Shown here: piece after piece, positions 1 through 12,500 of the stretch
Position numbering within the stretch: the stretch's first letter is position 1
Layout: every line of letters starts with the position of its first letter
NCBI GenBank assembly: GCA_027574665.1
Contig: CM050656.1
Coordinates: 6,323,001 to 6,387,000 of the forward strand
Direction of reading: 5' to 3'
Origin: Rhynochetos jubatus
Lineage: Eukaryota; Chordata; Aves; Eurypygiformes; Rhynochetidae
DNA length: 64,000 nucleotides
Notes under the pieces: model-generated
Told to the model about the DNA's origin: nothing
Seen by the model: the letters and a program-made list of their open reading frames with translations, nothing else
The model's database searches: none
Position numbers and translations under genes: made by a program

Positions 1-362
1 TGACCCAAAATTACTGGAACTCTCTATTAAACTATTATTAGCGATATCTGAAATGTGTGCCCCCTGTAAAAGCCTGACCTCATAAACTGACTTCATACTC
101 CTTCGACGCTGAAGGCATCAGCGGCAGTAAAGCTCATGAAGAAGTTAATAACAACTTCTTCAAACACATCAGGGGCTGGAAGCTTGGAAAAGGGCCGGTG
201 AGGTTGCAGAACCTGCTGCTGCAGCGGAAACTCATGGAGAGTATGGTTTTAATTCTGCATACAGCCTTGATCTTCCCATCTTAAAAAAAGGCCCCATGCA
301 ACTAGAAAAGTCACTGAAAAGGTCAACAAGGATAACTGAGGAAGAGTTTACATTTTTCAAAG

Positions 363-1163
363 CTTCAGCTCAGAAAGACACAGCTGAGAGGACGTACGAT
401 ACCTACACAGGAGATCGTTAACAGTGCCCAGAAAGCACTCGGCCGGCTAAGTATCCAGTACTCGCTGCCATCAGCTGGGAGATGGGGTACGTGGAGTTAG
501 TCTGATCCAACGTGCCAGTCCTGATGATCAGGTGGGTGATTTCTCATTTGCTTGTCTGTCTTTAGTCGTTGCCTTACTGACTGCGGAACAGGGACATTTT
601 TGGAGAACACACAGTAACCGAAGCTTATCGGACAAACTGTGTCCGTATGAACAAAGCAGCTCACGGGCCTCAAAGGCAGCGCAGGTTCCATGCACAACCA
701 CACCGATGACACACCTTTCCTCCCTTTACCCCTTAATATTCACAGGAGAAGGAAAACCCCTGCAGTTCACCTCTTTCAGGCAGCACCTGACCCAAAGCCT
801 TGTCTCTGGGCTGCCCTTAGCGTCACAGTAGCCCTTCTACAGCTGGGCCAGCCTTCCCGTTCCTCCCTTGCCTCCCCTGGTTCTTTCGGAGCACCTTTCT
901 CCACCAGACGCCTCGTGTCCCTTGTTGAAAAGGCAACATTCAGTAGTCGCTTTGACCACGCAGTGTCATTAATCACTCCCCGCGAGCTGACGGAGAAAGA
1001 TACCCTGGCTGGGGTGTTTGTCTCCCGCTCCTCCTTGAAGACCGCCCTGCGAAAGCGCAGAAGAGACAGCGGCCTTCTCCAACCAGGAGCAGCCTCACCC
1101 AAAAAGACACGCAGAGTTGCTCAGGCACTAAAACCAACAGTGCTTAACAAACAGGGGTTTTAA
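363..1163 (+). CDS. Candidate 3' end of an unrecognised + strand gene
   Basis: Three candidate exons chain in phase: 363-486, 746-827 and 908-1163, ending in TAA. Each acceptor has a pyrimidine tract (TTTTTCAAAG, AATATTCACAG, TTTCTCCACCAG); the donors are GTACGT (good) and GTAGCC (weak). The last exon gives 84 residues with a basic tail that includes SSLKTALRKRRRDSG and SPKKTRRV, a look common in chromatin or cell-cycle proteins. I do not recognise the family; the sequence is not the LRP8 C-terminus expected from mammalian gene order. The region is GC-rich, so long open frames also occur by chance, and the opposite strand is open over 776-1102. No AATAAA follows within 150 bases. Earlier exons would lie left of the window. 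Confidence 0.3.
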
Positions 1164-1229
1164 AAAGCCCATCACGTTAATCTTCTCAAAATAGGTATTT
1201 TATGAGGCTTTGTTGTTCACACAGACCTT

Positions 1230-1235
1230 TTTATT
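1230..1235 (-). terminator. Poly(A) signal AATAAA of the candidate minus-strand gene
   Basis: TTTATT on the + strand reads AATAAA on the minus strand, 82 bases downstream of the candidate TAG stop at 1318-1320. The spacing is typical of a short 3' UTR. It supports, but does not prove, a minus-strand transcript ending here. Confidence 0.35.
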
Positions 1236-1317
1236 ATCCATATCTGAATCCTACGTAGCAAAGGGGAACGGCAAAATTTTAAGGGCAATGGCCTCGAGGA
1301 AAAGAGAAATCTACTTA

Positions 1318-4300
1318 CTAGAAGGCATAACGCAGCAGACGCCACCAGTCTGCAACCTCCACATCGCGAAACATGGCTGAGTACACAGCGGGGATTTTAA
1401 AGACCCGTGTAAAATTATTTTAATTTCAAAACTGGCAGAAGAACACGAGCCGCAGCACTGTTCCATACATACAAGCACTGTAAGAACAGGTAATGTTACA
1501 CCGTTCAGCCAGCTGGGCGAGCTCATTCCGAGAAAAAGGCGGTTCTCTCGACCGCAGAGATGCCCCGACAGGCTGGCATTTGCGAGCACTGGTCTTTTGG
1601 CAGGAAAGGCCAAATTTCAAATCCTTTTGCCCTTTTGGGGTTAAGCAGATGTGAGCTCCATCCCAGCGTGGTGAGGCATCAACTCCCCAAACTACATCAC
1701 CCTTCGTTTCCTCCTTGTTTTCACTGGTGGTGATGTAAGAACTCCCAGTTCAGACTGGGACCACGAACACCCACTCAGTCTGACACAGACTGAGACAAAA
1801 CCTCAGGGCTTTGGCACACAACCCCAAACAGCAGTCGAGGTGTTCCTTAGGGACCACTCTTTGCCCAGGACATTACACAAATGACCAGCGATGTCTCTGG
1901 CGTTACCACTTAACGTGGACAGCCACCAAACACGGAACAGTTTGGCTGCCCACGTTACCAGTTTCTCACAGCTCACGTAACCAGTACACACGGCACTAAA
2001 CCAGCTGGAGAAGGTACGATGTCTGCAGCGCGACCGCCAGCCGACGTTCTGACCCCCAGCAATACAAACCTACGCAGCCAGGGGCGCACCCCAAGCCCAA
2101 TCTACACGCAGCCCAAGGCAAGACCATCTGCAGGGCTAGGTAAATGAACTAAGAAGCTGTGATAGAAGCATCTAGTGATGATGTTGCATTTGTTTGTAGT
2201 ACATTACCCTAGAGTTTCAGCTACACTGTTTCAGGAATTAGCTACAGGTATGGTTTCCCATAGCAACAAGGTACATGGGACTAATTGTTCAGGAAAACAC
2301 AGCTGAACAGGAGCTACACCTCCGCACAGCTGCAGCTTGTCCCTTGGTTTGCAGGAAACTGAAACAGGTGCACCTGAAACACAGCTTGGGTTCAGCCCAC
2401 ACGTACTCCTGTTCACAGCAAGGCAGTGTTTGGCCATGCTCACGCTGTTTCAGACCCTGTGGACAAGCCTGGTCAGATCAAGTAAGAATGAACTAAACCC
2501 ACTAAACTTCCCCCCCCCGATTTAAGAAGAAATGAGCACAGGTAAATCTATGTCTCTGCAACAGGCTAAGACAGGAAACAGACCTGCACAAGCACATTTT
2601 ATAACAACAATGCTTATTAAGTGAAACAGTGCACTGCCAAAGAACCACACCTGGGCAGTTGCGGGTGCTTACACCACAGAAGCGCTAGTAGGCTGCCACA
2701 CGTGCATGTGTCAGCAGAGTTATGACCTTATCTTAACACTAACCATTATTTTTCCAAGTACCAAGCGTCACACAGTAGGTATTTGCAGCCTACACACACC
2801 CCGACAGGCATTTAAGATCCGTTAGGAATGGTCAAAACTTCACACAAGCAACCCCGTAAGACGACATTCTCTTAAACTGCTCACGCCAGCCTAAACCAAA
2901 CCCCGCCTGGATGGACTTCTGCAGTAAATTCTCAGTAAGTTACCACGCAAAACAACAGTCCAGCAATTCCTGGATGTTCGCTGTGCCTTCAAAGCAGAAA
3001 GCAAAGGGTTTCATTTGGGATCTGCTGCGGAGGTGGGAAGACTATCTTGAATTAACTGAAGGGGGAAGAAAGCATCAGCTGGTAAGAAAGGCAGGAAAGG
3101 GGACAAAAGCCAAGCGGTTGGCATATGGAAAGCAAAAGATACACATCCAAAATAACATAAGCTGTAATTTCATCAAGGATTTAATGTCCTGTGCACAGGA
3201 AAATACAAAATCACTATCAGTGGGTTCACTCTCCTTGCACAGCGCTCATGCAGACTGGCTCTGGATTGACTGCACTTTAAATTGTGACGGCACAGCGACC
3301 TCCTACAGGGAACACAAACACCTACGTGCACAGCTCTAGTACCTCACCTGACCATACCCCGTCACTTCAGCACTGGTGTTACGTTTGTTGAGGGTTTTCA
3401 CCTTACAGAGCAGATGCGTGTTCGGCAAATCCACCACCCGGAACTGAACAGGGCAGGGATGGGCCAGGGGAGCGAACTGGAGCTTTCTGAAGGGAGCACA
3501 GACAGCAAAGCACCAAACACCCGCTCACAGCTTCACCGAAACACAAAAATGTAAGAGTAAACGCATTTATTTGGTGCACAGTTACCTCTCTGTCCTGAGG
3601 GACCTCTGCACTGTTTGTGCTACCTATACAGCAGCCTGTAAAAGACTCAATTTAATCCTAAATACTGGAGCAGAGCCTTCTAATTAGCAGATAGGCAGAA
3701 GCCTTTTAATTTCAGTTAGTCGATTCAAGGCAAAATCCTAACGAAGACAACACGTTTTGTAGTGTCAATAGCTATCAGCACTATGAAGGCTACAAAACAC
3801 CCTGAGCTTTGATTCAGTGTCTCCCCTTCAGAGCGCACTCTCCCTTCGTAACAAGAATAGGGCCAAGGAGGAGTAACCTGCTGCTCTGGCACACTCAGGA
3901 GTCCACAGCCATATATTATTCCGATTAACATTTTCTCCGTTGAGAAAAATCACCACACAGTGCTACCAGAATATTTCTGTCATCAGGTGCAATGAGTATC
4001 AAATAAGATGTCAGATTCTATTCATACTGTACTAGCTACCGTCTTTCCTCGAGAGCCTTAATGTGGCATCCCTCGGTCTGCTGAAGAAAACTCCAGGTTT
4101 CTGGGCAGCAGAGAAGCTGACCCCAGTAAGCCCTCCTTTCCAAATCAAGCAGAAATGTTGCTGGTTGACACTGGTGTTATGCAGTGCCAGTTTTGTCTAC
4201 TTACCCCCATCTCTGCAGCTCCAGGCCTCAAGGATCTCCTCTTCACTACCAAAACTTTAAAGAAGAAAGGAAATTAAAAGTGTCCTAATGATAAAGCATA

Positions 4301-6530
4301 AATAAAGCTTGCTTCCAGAGAGGAGAGGAGCTGCTAAGGAAAGAGCATGAGATGTGAGTGATGAGAGACCAGTGGCAATTAGAAAGAAGCAAAGGGCAGC
4401 TGGGCTGAACTCTGGGCGGGGCATGACCCCAGCTGACACTTATTCAGAAGATTTGCTAATCCTCTAACCTGGAATTTTAACCTCCAAGTTAAAAGCACAG
4501 AGGTGCTGCTGACAGAAGAAACGCAACTAGAAGAAAAAAATACACCAGGTAACTTTTTATACGTGAATTCCTGTCAGCCTCTGGCACCTGATCATTAGGG
4601 GCAGGACTGAGTATAAAGCAAAAATATTTGGCAGTTTGAAAACGGTGCTCACATATAATTATTGTGCTGGCATTCTCTGTATTCAACGAGTCGATGCAAA
4701 GAACTGCACGGTAATTTCTGATAAGAAGACAGGCAGCTCCTCAAGCCACTACTTTTCGCTACTATGACAACACAGGAAGAACAAAGATGATTGCTTTATT
4801 TTCCACCGCTACCCTAGAATTAAGCCTTTCCCCAGTGACACTCACTTGGCTAACTCCTCTGATTTGATGAGCACACTGAAGTCTTTTTCAGTCCCTCTTT
4901 CATCACCTCAAAGACTGCTGGAGTAAAGGTGGTCAGACAAACGGTCACTGATGAGCTGACTGTAAAGAAAATGCTATTTCCTTTGTAGAAGAGTCACGCT
5001 ATAAATTTCACATCAGACCTCGGTATTTTTAAGCATTCTCTTTTGATTTTCTTTCTTACTCCATGCAAAAAATGTTGTCTTCATCAAATACCAGTTGTTT
5101 CGTATTTAGCCTTCTTTACTCCACACTCATTCTTTTTCTAATTCATGTCATGAAATCTCCACCCTGAACCACAAGTCTTCAGCTCACTAACCTTACGGTT
5201 TTTGAGGAACTCGGCAAAAAATGTACATGGTTCTTTAATATACACAAAGCCATTATCCCTCTGTAGCCCTTAAAGCCACGTAAAACTACGAATGAAGAGG
5301 TTGCAACGCAAAGCCAAGCATTTCCGGACTCTGATGTAGAAAATAACGTTCAAACATACGATCTGTTGAGCTCTACAAGGACGACGTGCTGTCAGCACCT
5401 GCAGGTCTCTTGTGCTGTAATCTGCCCACTCTCATGACCAAACCATGCTCTCCAGCCACCCGTCTGTACGGCGGTTCAGCAATATCAGCTCCCTGTGCTG
5501 TTCCCGACAGGTTCAGAGAGAGGATGCCTACAACAGCATCCGGGAGCACCACGCTGCATGAATGAAAAAGGATGTTAGAGTGGGACCCAACGTAGAAAAG
5601 AAACAAACATTCAAGTCAATAGTTCTAAGAACAAGATGTTTTTCAGGCTAAGACCTTGAAACACCTAGTTAGGTATTACTTTTGCATTCAGATGATACAC
5701 AAGGGTGTCTTCTAGCTTTTCTGCCACAAGACTTAGAAATTTTGTATGCCAGAGACAAAGGAAAAAAATCAGTGTATCAGTGTATGATCACCTGCAGCAT
5801 TCTCGAGTGTAACAACCACCTTGCATAAAGAGTTCATTTTCAAGCACTGCATTAAGTCTCAGGAAAATGTGTTTGCTATGCATTAACAATGCTAAAAAAG
5901 AATGTGTTAGCGGTAGCTGCGGAGAAGACGTTGGGAAGATTCATAACTTTATCTGAAATGGAAGTGGCGGTGATAAAGGCAAAATAGGTTTAAATGCATC
6001 TTATCAGTTTAAAGAATTTTTCTTAATGGTTAAACATTGTGAAATGCCCCAGAGTATTAAAATCAAGCATTTCTATTAAAAATTCAAACCCCGTACAGTT
6101 AAGGCCTGATGAAATACAGGCTTTTAATGATATTTCAAATAACTGCCTCTCCCTCTCATGAAGCCCTTCAGTGATGCTACAGCAGAACTGCTACCCCATT
6201 TCTTACAGCAGACAGCCTGGATCGGAGGTGAGCGGCGTGCTACGGGGGGGTGTAATACATCCACAGGGTTACAAGCAGAGGACTGTGTAATACACACACA
6301 CCCCACTGCTGCTCCACATCAGTTTCTTCCAGGGCTACACACTAGCGAGCCCTCAGGTTGCTGGATGTGCTGCCCACGGCTGATGGCCCACTCCAGCAGA
6401 GGCTCCGAGAGCTTCCTGTTCCAGCAGGTTATTCTGACCACCGTACGGGTTAAGTCACTTTCATATTGAGCCGCCTGCACCTTGCATGGTATGCAATCCC
6501 GTTCCGCAAAAACAGGCCAACTCCCACCTC
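1318..6530 (-). CDS. Candidate unrecognised minus-strand gene, C-terminal part
   Basis: Candidate exons in transcript order: 6530-6481, 6239-6207, 5846-5792, 5553-5399, 5268-5197, 4906-4846, 4254-4205, 3635-3586, 3482-3348, 1521-1500 and 1376-1318 (TAG). All borders are GT-AG and the phases join throughout (for example CC|S, FLKN|R and ELA|N across introns). The longest, 5553-5399, encodes 51 codons starting VVLPDAVVGILSLNL. The exon 3482-3348 contains FRVVDLPNTHLLCKVKTLNK. Both are clearly richer in G+C and CpG than the flanking sequence, as avian coding exons usually are. The C-terminus reads FRDVEVADWWRLLRYAF. Some acceptors (3482, 5268, 4906) were picked among alternatives because they keep the frame, so the chain is partly fitted. 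No domain is recognised. A non-coding transcript with chance open frames is the alternative. Confidence 0.38.
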
Positions 6531-6689
6531 CTCAAAAAATAACTACCAGATACAGAGAAAATTAAATGAAAGAAAGGAAGTCCTAATTTTAACCAGCGCT
6601 GGACATTTCAGTTGGTATTACTTTAACACAGACTTAATTTTCTGTCTTGGTCCGCAGATTACAGGGAGACGTTCTTACCTCTCTGCAGG

Positions 6690-6945
6690 CCTGTGAGGAA
6701 ATCCTGTGGAGATGTACATAAATGGGGGGATGGACAACTCCAGGCCAGTCAGCATCACCTCCACGCCCGGCAAGATCATGAGGCAGATCCTCCTGGAAAC
6801 CATGCAAAGGCACATGGAAAACGAGGAGGTGACTGGTGACAGCCAGCATGGCTTCGCCGCGGGCAAATCATGCCTGAGGAATATGGTGGCCTTGTACGAT
6901 GGGGTCACGGTGTTGGTGGATAAGGGAAGAGGAGGACTGCAGAGA
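6690..6945 (+). mobile_element. CR1 LINE fragment (reverse transcriptase region)
   Basis: The + strand reads PVSITSTPGKIMRQILLE, then a motif like HGFAAGKSCLRNM and a YDGVTVLVDKG stretch. This is the CR1 ORF2 reverse transcriptase segment (usual form PVSLTSVPGKIMEQ / HGFTKGKSCLTN). It is a 5'- and 3'-truncated piece without a CR1 tail, so it is inactive. It lies just upstream, in transcript order, of a candidate minus-strand exon at 6530. Confidence 0.85.
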
Positions 6946-7511
6946 CACTGTCGGCTTCAATCCCAGTATGCAAATACTTTACTGTTCTGGTTTTTCACCA
7001 ACTTGCGTACTTACAGACTGCATTTAAAACTAAAGAGAACTTGGAACTGTAGTCACGTTGCATTAAGAACAGAAACAGGTACCTGTGCTGGGGAAAAAAG
7101 ATTTGGTGTTTATTCCGTTTGTAAATTGCTCAAGACTGGCATCATGTCTTTATCTGTTTCATTATCTGTATAGATGCTAGTGCTACCCTCTGAGTCAGAA
7201 GCAATAAAAAGGCCTCTAAAATTATAACCAAAAAATCCTCTTACAGTATATAAATGCTACATCACAAAGCTTCTCAATGAGCACTAAAGCGTCATCCTAC
7301 AGAATATCGTCATATTAATAAAGGTAATTCAGTTTGATTTTGTACTGTGTCTCTGTGACTCCAGAGAGCATTTTCTGAGTATACAAATATGAAGGTTTGA
7401 GGAGAGGGAGGAGTCACAAGGTTTCGGGTTGGGGTTTCTGACTGGTTTGGTTTGGTTTTAACTAGTACTGGTCTTGCAAACCCCAAACTGGTTCCTTCCT
7501 CCCAGATGCTT

Positions 7512-8250
7512 TCATAGAAACACCGACCCGTTTAGGCTGGAAAAGACCTTTAAGGTCATTTGCGTCCAACCGTTAACCCAGCACTGCCCAGCCCACTGAA
7601 CCATGTCCCTCAGCACCTCGTCCACATGTCTCTTAAATCCCTTCAGGAATGGTGACTCCCCCCACTCCCTGGGCAGCCCGTTTCAATGCCTGACAGCCCT
7701 TTCCAGGAAGAAATTTTCCCTAATATCCAATCCAACCCTCCCCTGGCACAACTTGAGGCCGTTTCCTCTTGTCCCATCGCTTGTCACCTGGGAGAAAAGA
7801 CTGACCCCCCTCTCTGCACCCTCCTCTCAGGGAGTTGTAGGGAGCGATGTGGTCTCCCCTGAGCCTCCTCTTCTCCAAGCTGAACCCCCCCAGCTCCCTC
7901 AGCTGCTCCCGACAGGAATTGTGCTCCAGCCCCTTCCCCAGCTCCGTTCCCTTCTCCAGACACGCTCCAGCCCCTCCGTGTCTTTCCTGCAGTGAGGGGC
8001 CCAAAACTGACCCCAGGATTCGAGGTGCGGCTTCCCCAGTGCCCAGCACAGGGGGACGATCCCTGCCCTGGTTCTGCTGGCCACACTGTCCCTGATGCTG
8101 GCCAGCATGCTGTCGGCCTTCTTGGCCACCTGGGCACACGCTGGCTCATATTCAGCTGCTGTTGACCAACACCCCCAGGTCCTTTCCCGCCGGGCAGAGT
8201 TCCAGCCCCTCATCCCCAAGCCTGTATGTCGCACGGGTTGTGAGATGCAC
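7512..8250 (-). mobile_element. CR1 LINE, 3' part, minus orientation
   Basis: The block starts with the CR1 3' tail in reverse (ATAGAAACACCGACCCGTTT-like, normally ATCATAGAATCATTTAGGTT) and continues through the well-known CR1 stretch on ACCATGTCCCTCAGCACC and CTGGGCAGCCCGTTTCAATG to a GTCCTTTCC..GGCAG section. About 740 bases of the ORF2 end and 3' UTR remain. Open frames at 7603-7995 and on the opposite strand are parts of the element, not genes. Confidence 0.93.
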
Positions 8251-9595
8251 TCATATTGTTTTGGTTAGATCTCTATTCGAAATTGGAGGGTATTAAAGAA
8301 TAACAAGAGGCAGTCGTTTGAGTTGTTAGAAAGGCTTTCAGTTCCTGGAGCAGCTTCACGTTGAGAAGTCAGGGGTTAATGACACAATAAGAATGTCAGT
8401 ACGCAGTCACCGTCTTCTACCAACACCCGTTTTGAGACACCTACTGCAGTTCACTCCCCTAAGGAAAGACACTGAAGTGGGAATCTCTTGCATAGTGAAC
8501 AAACGAGAAACATCTACGTGAACGTCACTGGTGTACGAGGCTAGCGCAGCCAGGGCGTTCAAGCTTCTCTAACTCCAATAAAACAAAGATGTAACCATGT
8601 GCAGGCACCTGAGGTACCAGACTGCAAGACAAAGCGCCCAGCTGGAGCTGGTTGACTTGGGATAGGTGAAGTTAGGGGAAAGACAGACAGACAGAAGAAA
8701 AAAAATGCAAGGACTGAAAGAACTTCCGCTTCAGCAGAAATAATGCAGTCCTAATGGACCATGGAGTACTGCATACCCACCAAGAAGATGACCTTTTCTC
8801 CAGTACTGCAACAACAAAGCCACAGAATGCAAACGGTGATAAACCAACTCCAACTTTACAAAATCAATTTATGTGAGAATGAAAGAACAAAACACATGAC
8901 CTTTTCTTTACTATTAAATAAACCAAATCCATTCTACTGAAGTCTTCTTTCAGAACAGAAGTTATTGCCTGACCTTTCTTATTCCACTGCAGGATGTAAA
9001 GCGATTGGGCAAGCATTTCACCTCTTCTGTTCCTCCTAAATCAGAGTTTGTGCCACCACAGAGGAGAAAACATGCGCTCCTTTCCTAACCTCAACACTGG
9101 AGCTTCTGTAGGTACCATCGGAAATCTGTAACACCTCCCCCACAGCCGGGTCAGAGACCCACTGGCTAGCAAGCCATAAAGGCTGTTGCTAGAATAGGAG
9201 TGGCTGTTTGGGCTAGGGGCCCAGAGGCCAAAGGCAACAAAGGCTGGGATATCACTGGCCGTCCAGACCAGCCCTGTACCTCAGGAGCCCACAGCACACA
9301 AGCACCAGTTGACAGCCTGTACAGTGAAGATCATTAGAAGTGAGGTATGTCTATGTCAGCACCGAGATACTACCCCTAATCCTGACACTGCTTTGTATGC
9401 TACTCTTAAAGAATCAGAAGCACAAAATAGATTTCCTGAAATTATCCTTTTCTGTGGCATTACCACAAGATGAGGTCTTGATCATTTATTGGATTCTCTA
9501 CACAAATTGTTTTATAAACAGTATGAAATCAAAATATAATGTAAATTAATGATAATTACATAATTAATTTTATGATAGTTGGAATATCACTTTAC
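8251..9595. other. No gene seen between the CR1 element and the next candidate exon
   Basis: A/T-leaning sequence with short open frames only. I see no convincing exon, RNA gene or repeat family. If the minus-strand candidate is real, this is intron. Confidence 0.5.
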
Positions 9596-12500
9596 CTGTG
9601 ATTTTTCTCTTCAGGGGGGCGTGCCCAAGGAATGTTCAGTGATGGATGCTGCGGACTGGGATAACCGCAAAATAGGTCTATTCACTGAAGATTGAGATGT
9701 GTTGTTGTTTCCAGTCTTTTTAATCCCAAGAGCCGTCTGTAGGCAAGGTATTTTATTTGATGTAGAAAAAAACCATGTCCATATGCACTTGCACATCTGG
9801 AAATATATAGAATATCTACATTAATTCATTAAGCTGCCCTCCACCACTCGGTTAAACCATTGCCAACAAGGCACTGCTTATGCACCATCCTCATGGTTTA
9901 ACTGATAGACCTGTAGGCACAGTAATGACTGACTGTAAATCAACAATCATTTGCTGAGAGAGAGTCAAATCACTTTATTAGGAGACCTACACGCAGAGAA
10001 ATAACTCCCTCACTTCTGGATTAGTTTATTACAGTCAGCATCATCATTTGCATCTCGGTTTGGGTTTGCATCCTCTTGTGGGGTTTTTTAATCACTGAAA
10101 AATTGCCAGTGACATGAAAAAGAACCAATCTGATGACTCCTAGACACAGGAGAGCAGCTATGCACAACAAAGTAGACGGGGAAAACATGACCAAGAGCTC
10201 TGTGAGATGAGGGAAAGTGGACAGCAGGACAGAACTGCATCTCCTAGCTATAAAAGTGCTCAAAACCCAGACTCTGAAATGATATGCCTCCATGCAGCGT
10301 GGAAGGGACAGTCTTTTGCCACAAAAAAACCCATAGAGAAGGTGGAGGGAATAAATACTGGTATACTTAGAGATGAAGGATAAAGAGCATTAGTGAGCAA
10401 AGATGCACAAGGGGGCCTATGACACGGCTAATTCCAGGGCCCGCCTACCTACTGCTTCTAATAGCTACGAGCCCCTGAACAGGTCACAGGGTACTGTGAG
10501 AGGGTATGTTTACTGATCAAGCAGTCTTTTTCTGAATAAAGAAGAAAAAGGTTGCCATGGCAACTCTGAATGAATTCAGCACATCTCCTGCACATAAAGT
10601 CTATCTACAAGGGCTGTCTTGAAAGTTGAGGGTTTGCCTGCTTCCTGACAGGTATCCCTGGAAATCATACAAAGGTTTTACAAATAAGGATCGCACAGGA
10701 AACGGATGGTACTTTTGCATTCACCAGACCAAAGACTGCTCGAAAGTACAATTACCTATGTAAAAGGAAAGCGGTGTAATTTTCTTGACATACGTTTTCA
10801 AATGGCTGCAGCATTGGAAAAGCTGATGCATGTAGGGGACAAGTAAGGCCTGGCAGTTTTCTGTGAGAAGACAGCACATGCCAGAGGTCTCTACCTTTTT
10901 TGCTAACGGAGCCTTACCTTTGGATCTCCTGATCTCACAGACTAGTTGCATTCCTTATAGAATAAGGGAAAAGCAAAAAAAAACCCCCAAAAAATCAGCA
11001 TTAAAGATGTTGAAACAGCATGAGTTGTTTAGAGAGGAGAGCCATGAGAAGAAATGAAATGCAGAAACAATTTAAAAGTATGCAGAAACCCAGGTTAAAA
11101 TGTTAGAAAGAAATAAAATTCAATTCAGCTTCCTGTCAAAGCGTAACAGAGAATACGAGGTTCACTCAGAGCAGCATAAACATCTCTCTAAAGGTCAAAT
11201 GTAAAAGTTTCTGTTATATATGCACTGCCCCAGGCCTCTCACCTCCGTAAAGTTTCTGAAATTCTGGTGTGTCAAACAGGCTCTGTCAAGCTTCAAAACT
11301 GATCAAAACATGGATTTGGTCATGCACTTCATATAGAAGAAAACATACAAAATCAGGACAAAGCAAGGCCACGTGGAAGCCAGCAGACGTTGCTTTCCAA
11401 GTCTGAATATCACCCTGAGCAGCTCGACACAACTAAGACATCCTTTCGCCAGAACCTGGACACTCCAATGAAAGATGGAAAGTGTTCAACACCCCTTTGA
11501 TTACTTCCACAGACATGCAGCCCTTTTGTAGGCATAACCCTCCCCTACAGGAGGTCATGGGCTAAAGGTTAACTAAATATCTTTGCTCCCTGCCGCTTGG
11601 GGAACCGTCAAATGGTTTGGCAGGTTGGTTTAAACAAAATCAGCCTCCACAGCAATGCAGAATAGAATACAGCACTTGGCTAACTTCTGAATGAAGAGCT
11701 TCAGGCACGCAGTGACGTAAGACGCCTCGTTCTTACACAACACCAACATTTTGGGGAACTACTTCAAGGACCATTCACAAAGGCTAATGTCAGTCAAGAT
11801 GTGCCAGATTCTGCATGTCAGAAGAAACCACTGGAGACAAGCTTCCCCGTGGCAGCCTCCTAAATACGTCTGTAAAATTCTGAAGTGGGAATTAACACAT
11901 ATCTCTCTTTAAATAAGAGTAAATAATATTTTGTGTAAGTTGAAGCCACGGTTCTACCATGAAAAAAACCTCGAATTTAAATAAGTAATTTTTATTTGTA
12001 ATTATTGATGGAAAGAAACTATAACGAGGTGGATTCATCTGTACTGCACCCCTGTTACTCTTCAAGGCTGGCGGTTCTAATACACCAGACTACACACCAA
12101 CTTCCAAACCGGTTAAAATCCCACAGATTCATATGGGGGCTGACTTTTCAAATGAGAAAGTACATTATAAACTTGCGTTTGCCACAAAAACAACCTATAG
12201 AAAAAGCAGAGAATCAAAATCAATCAAAATCAAGAAGCTTCATTAAAATACACAAAAAGATCCATGAGAGCACACTGGTCTGGTCTGAGGACAGGGGGAT
12301 GAACATGGAGACTATGACAGTCCCTTCCTGTTCTGTTTTCTAGTCATTTCCATTAATCCTTCCCCCTTTCAGACACTCATTTGCCCATCTCAGTCTACAC
12401 CAGGCATAGGCGTCTTTTCTTCTAACACAGATGTCAATACACCGCATTTTTGTTTACTTAGTCACCTCCAGCAAGTATTGTCTTGTGAGCAAAGAACGTC

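Noticed and set aside
90-175. Minus-strand reading VFEEVVINFFMSFTAADAF with stop, as a terminal exon
   Set aside because: It is short, and the minus-strand candidate gene already has a stop at 1318 with an AATAAA before this point.
7603-8234. Several 80-140 codon frames on both strands
   Set aside because: All lie within a minus-oriented CR1 copy.
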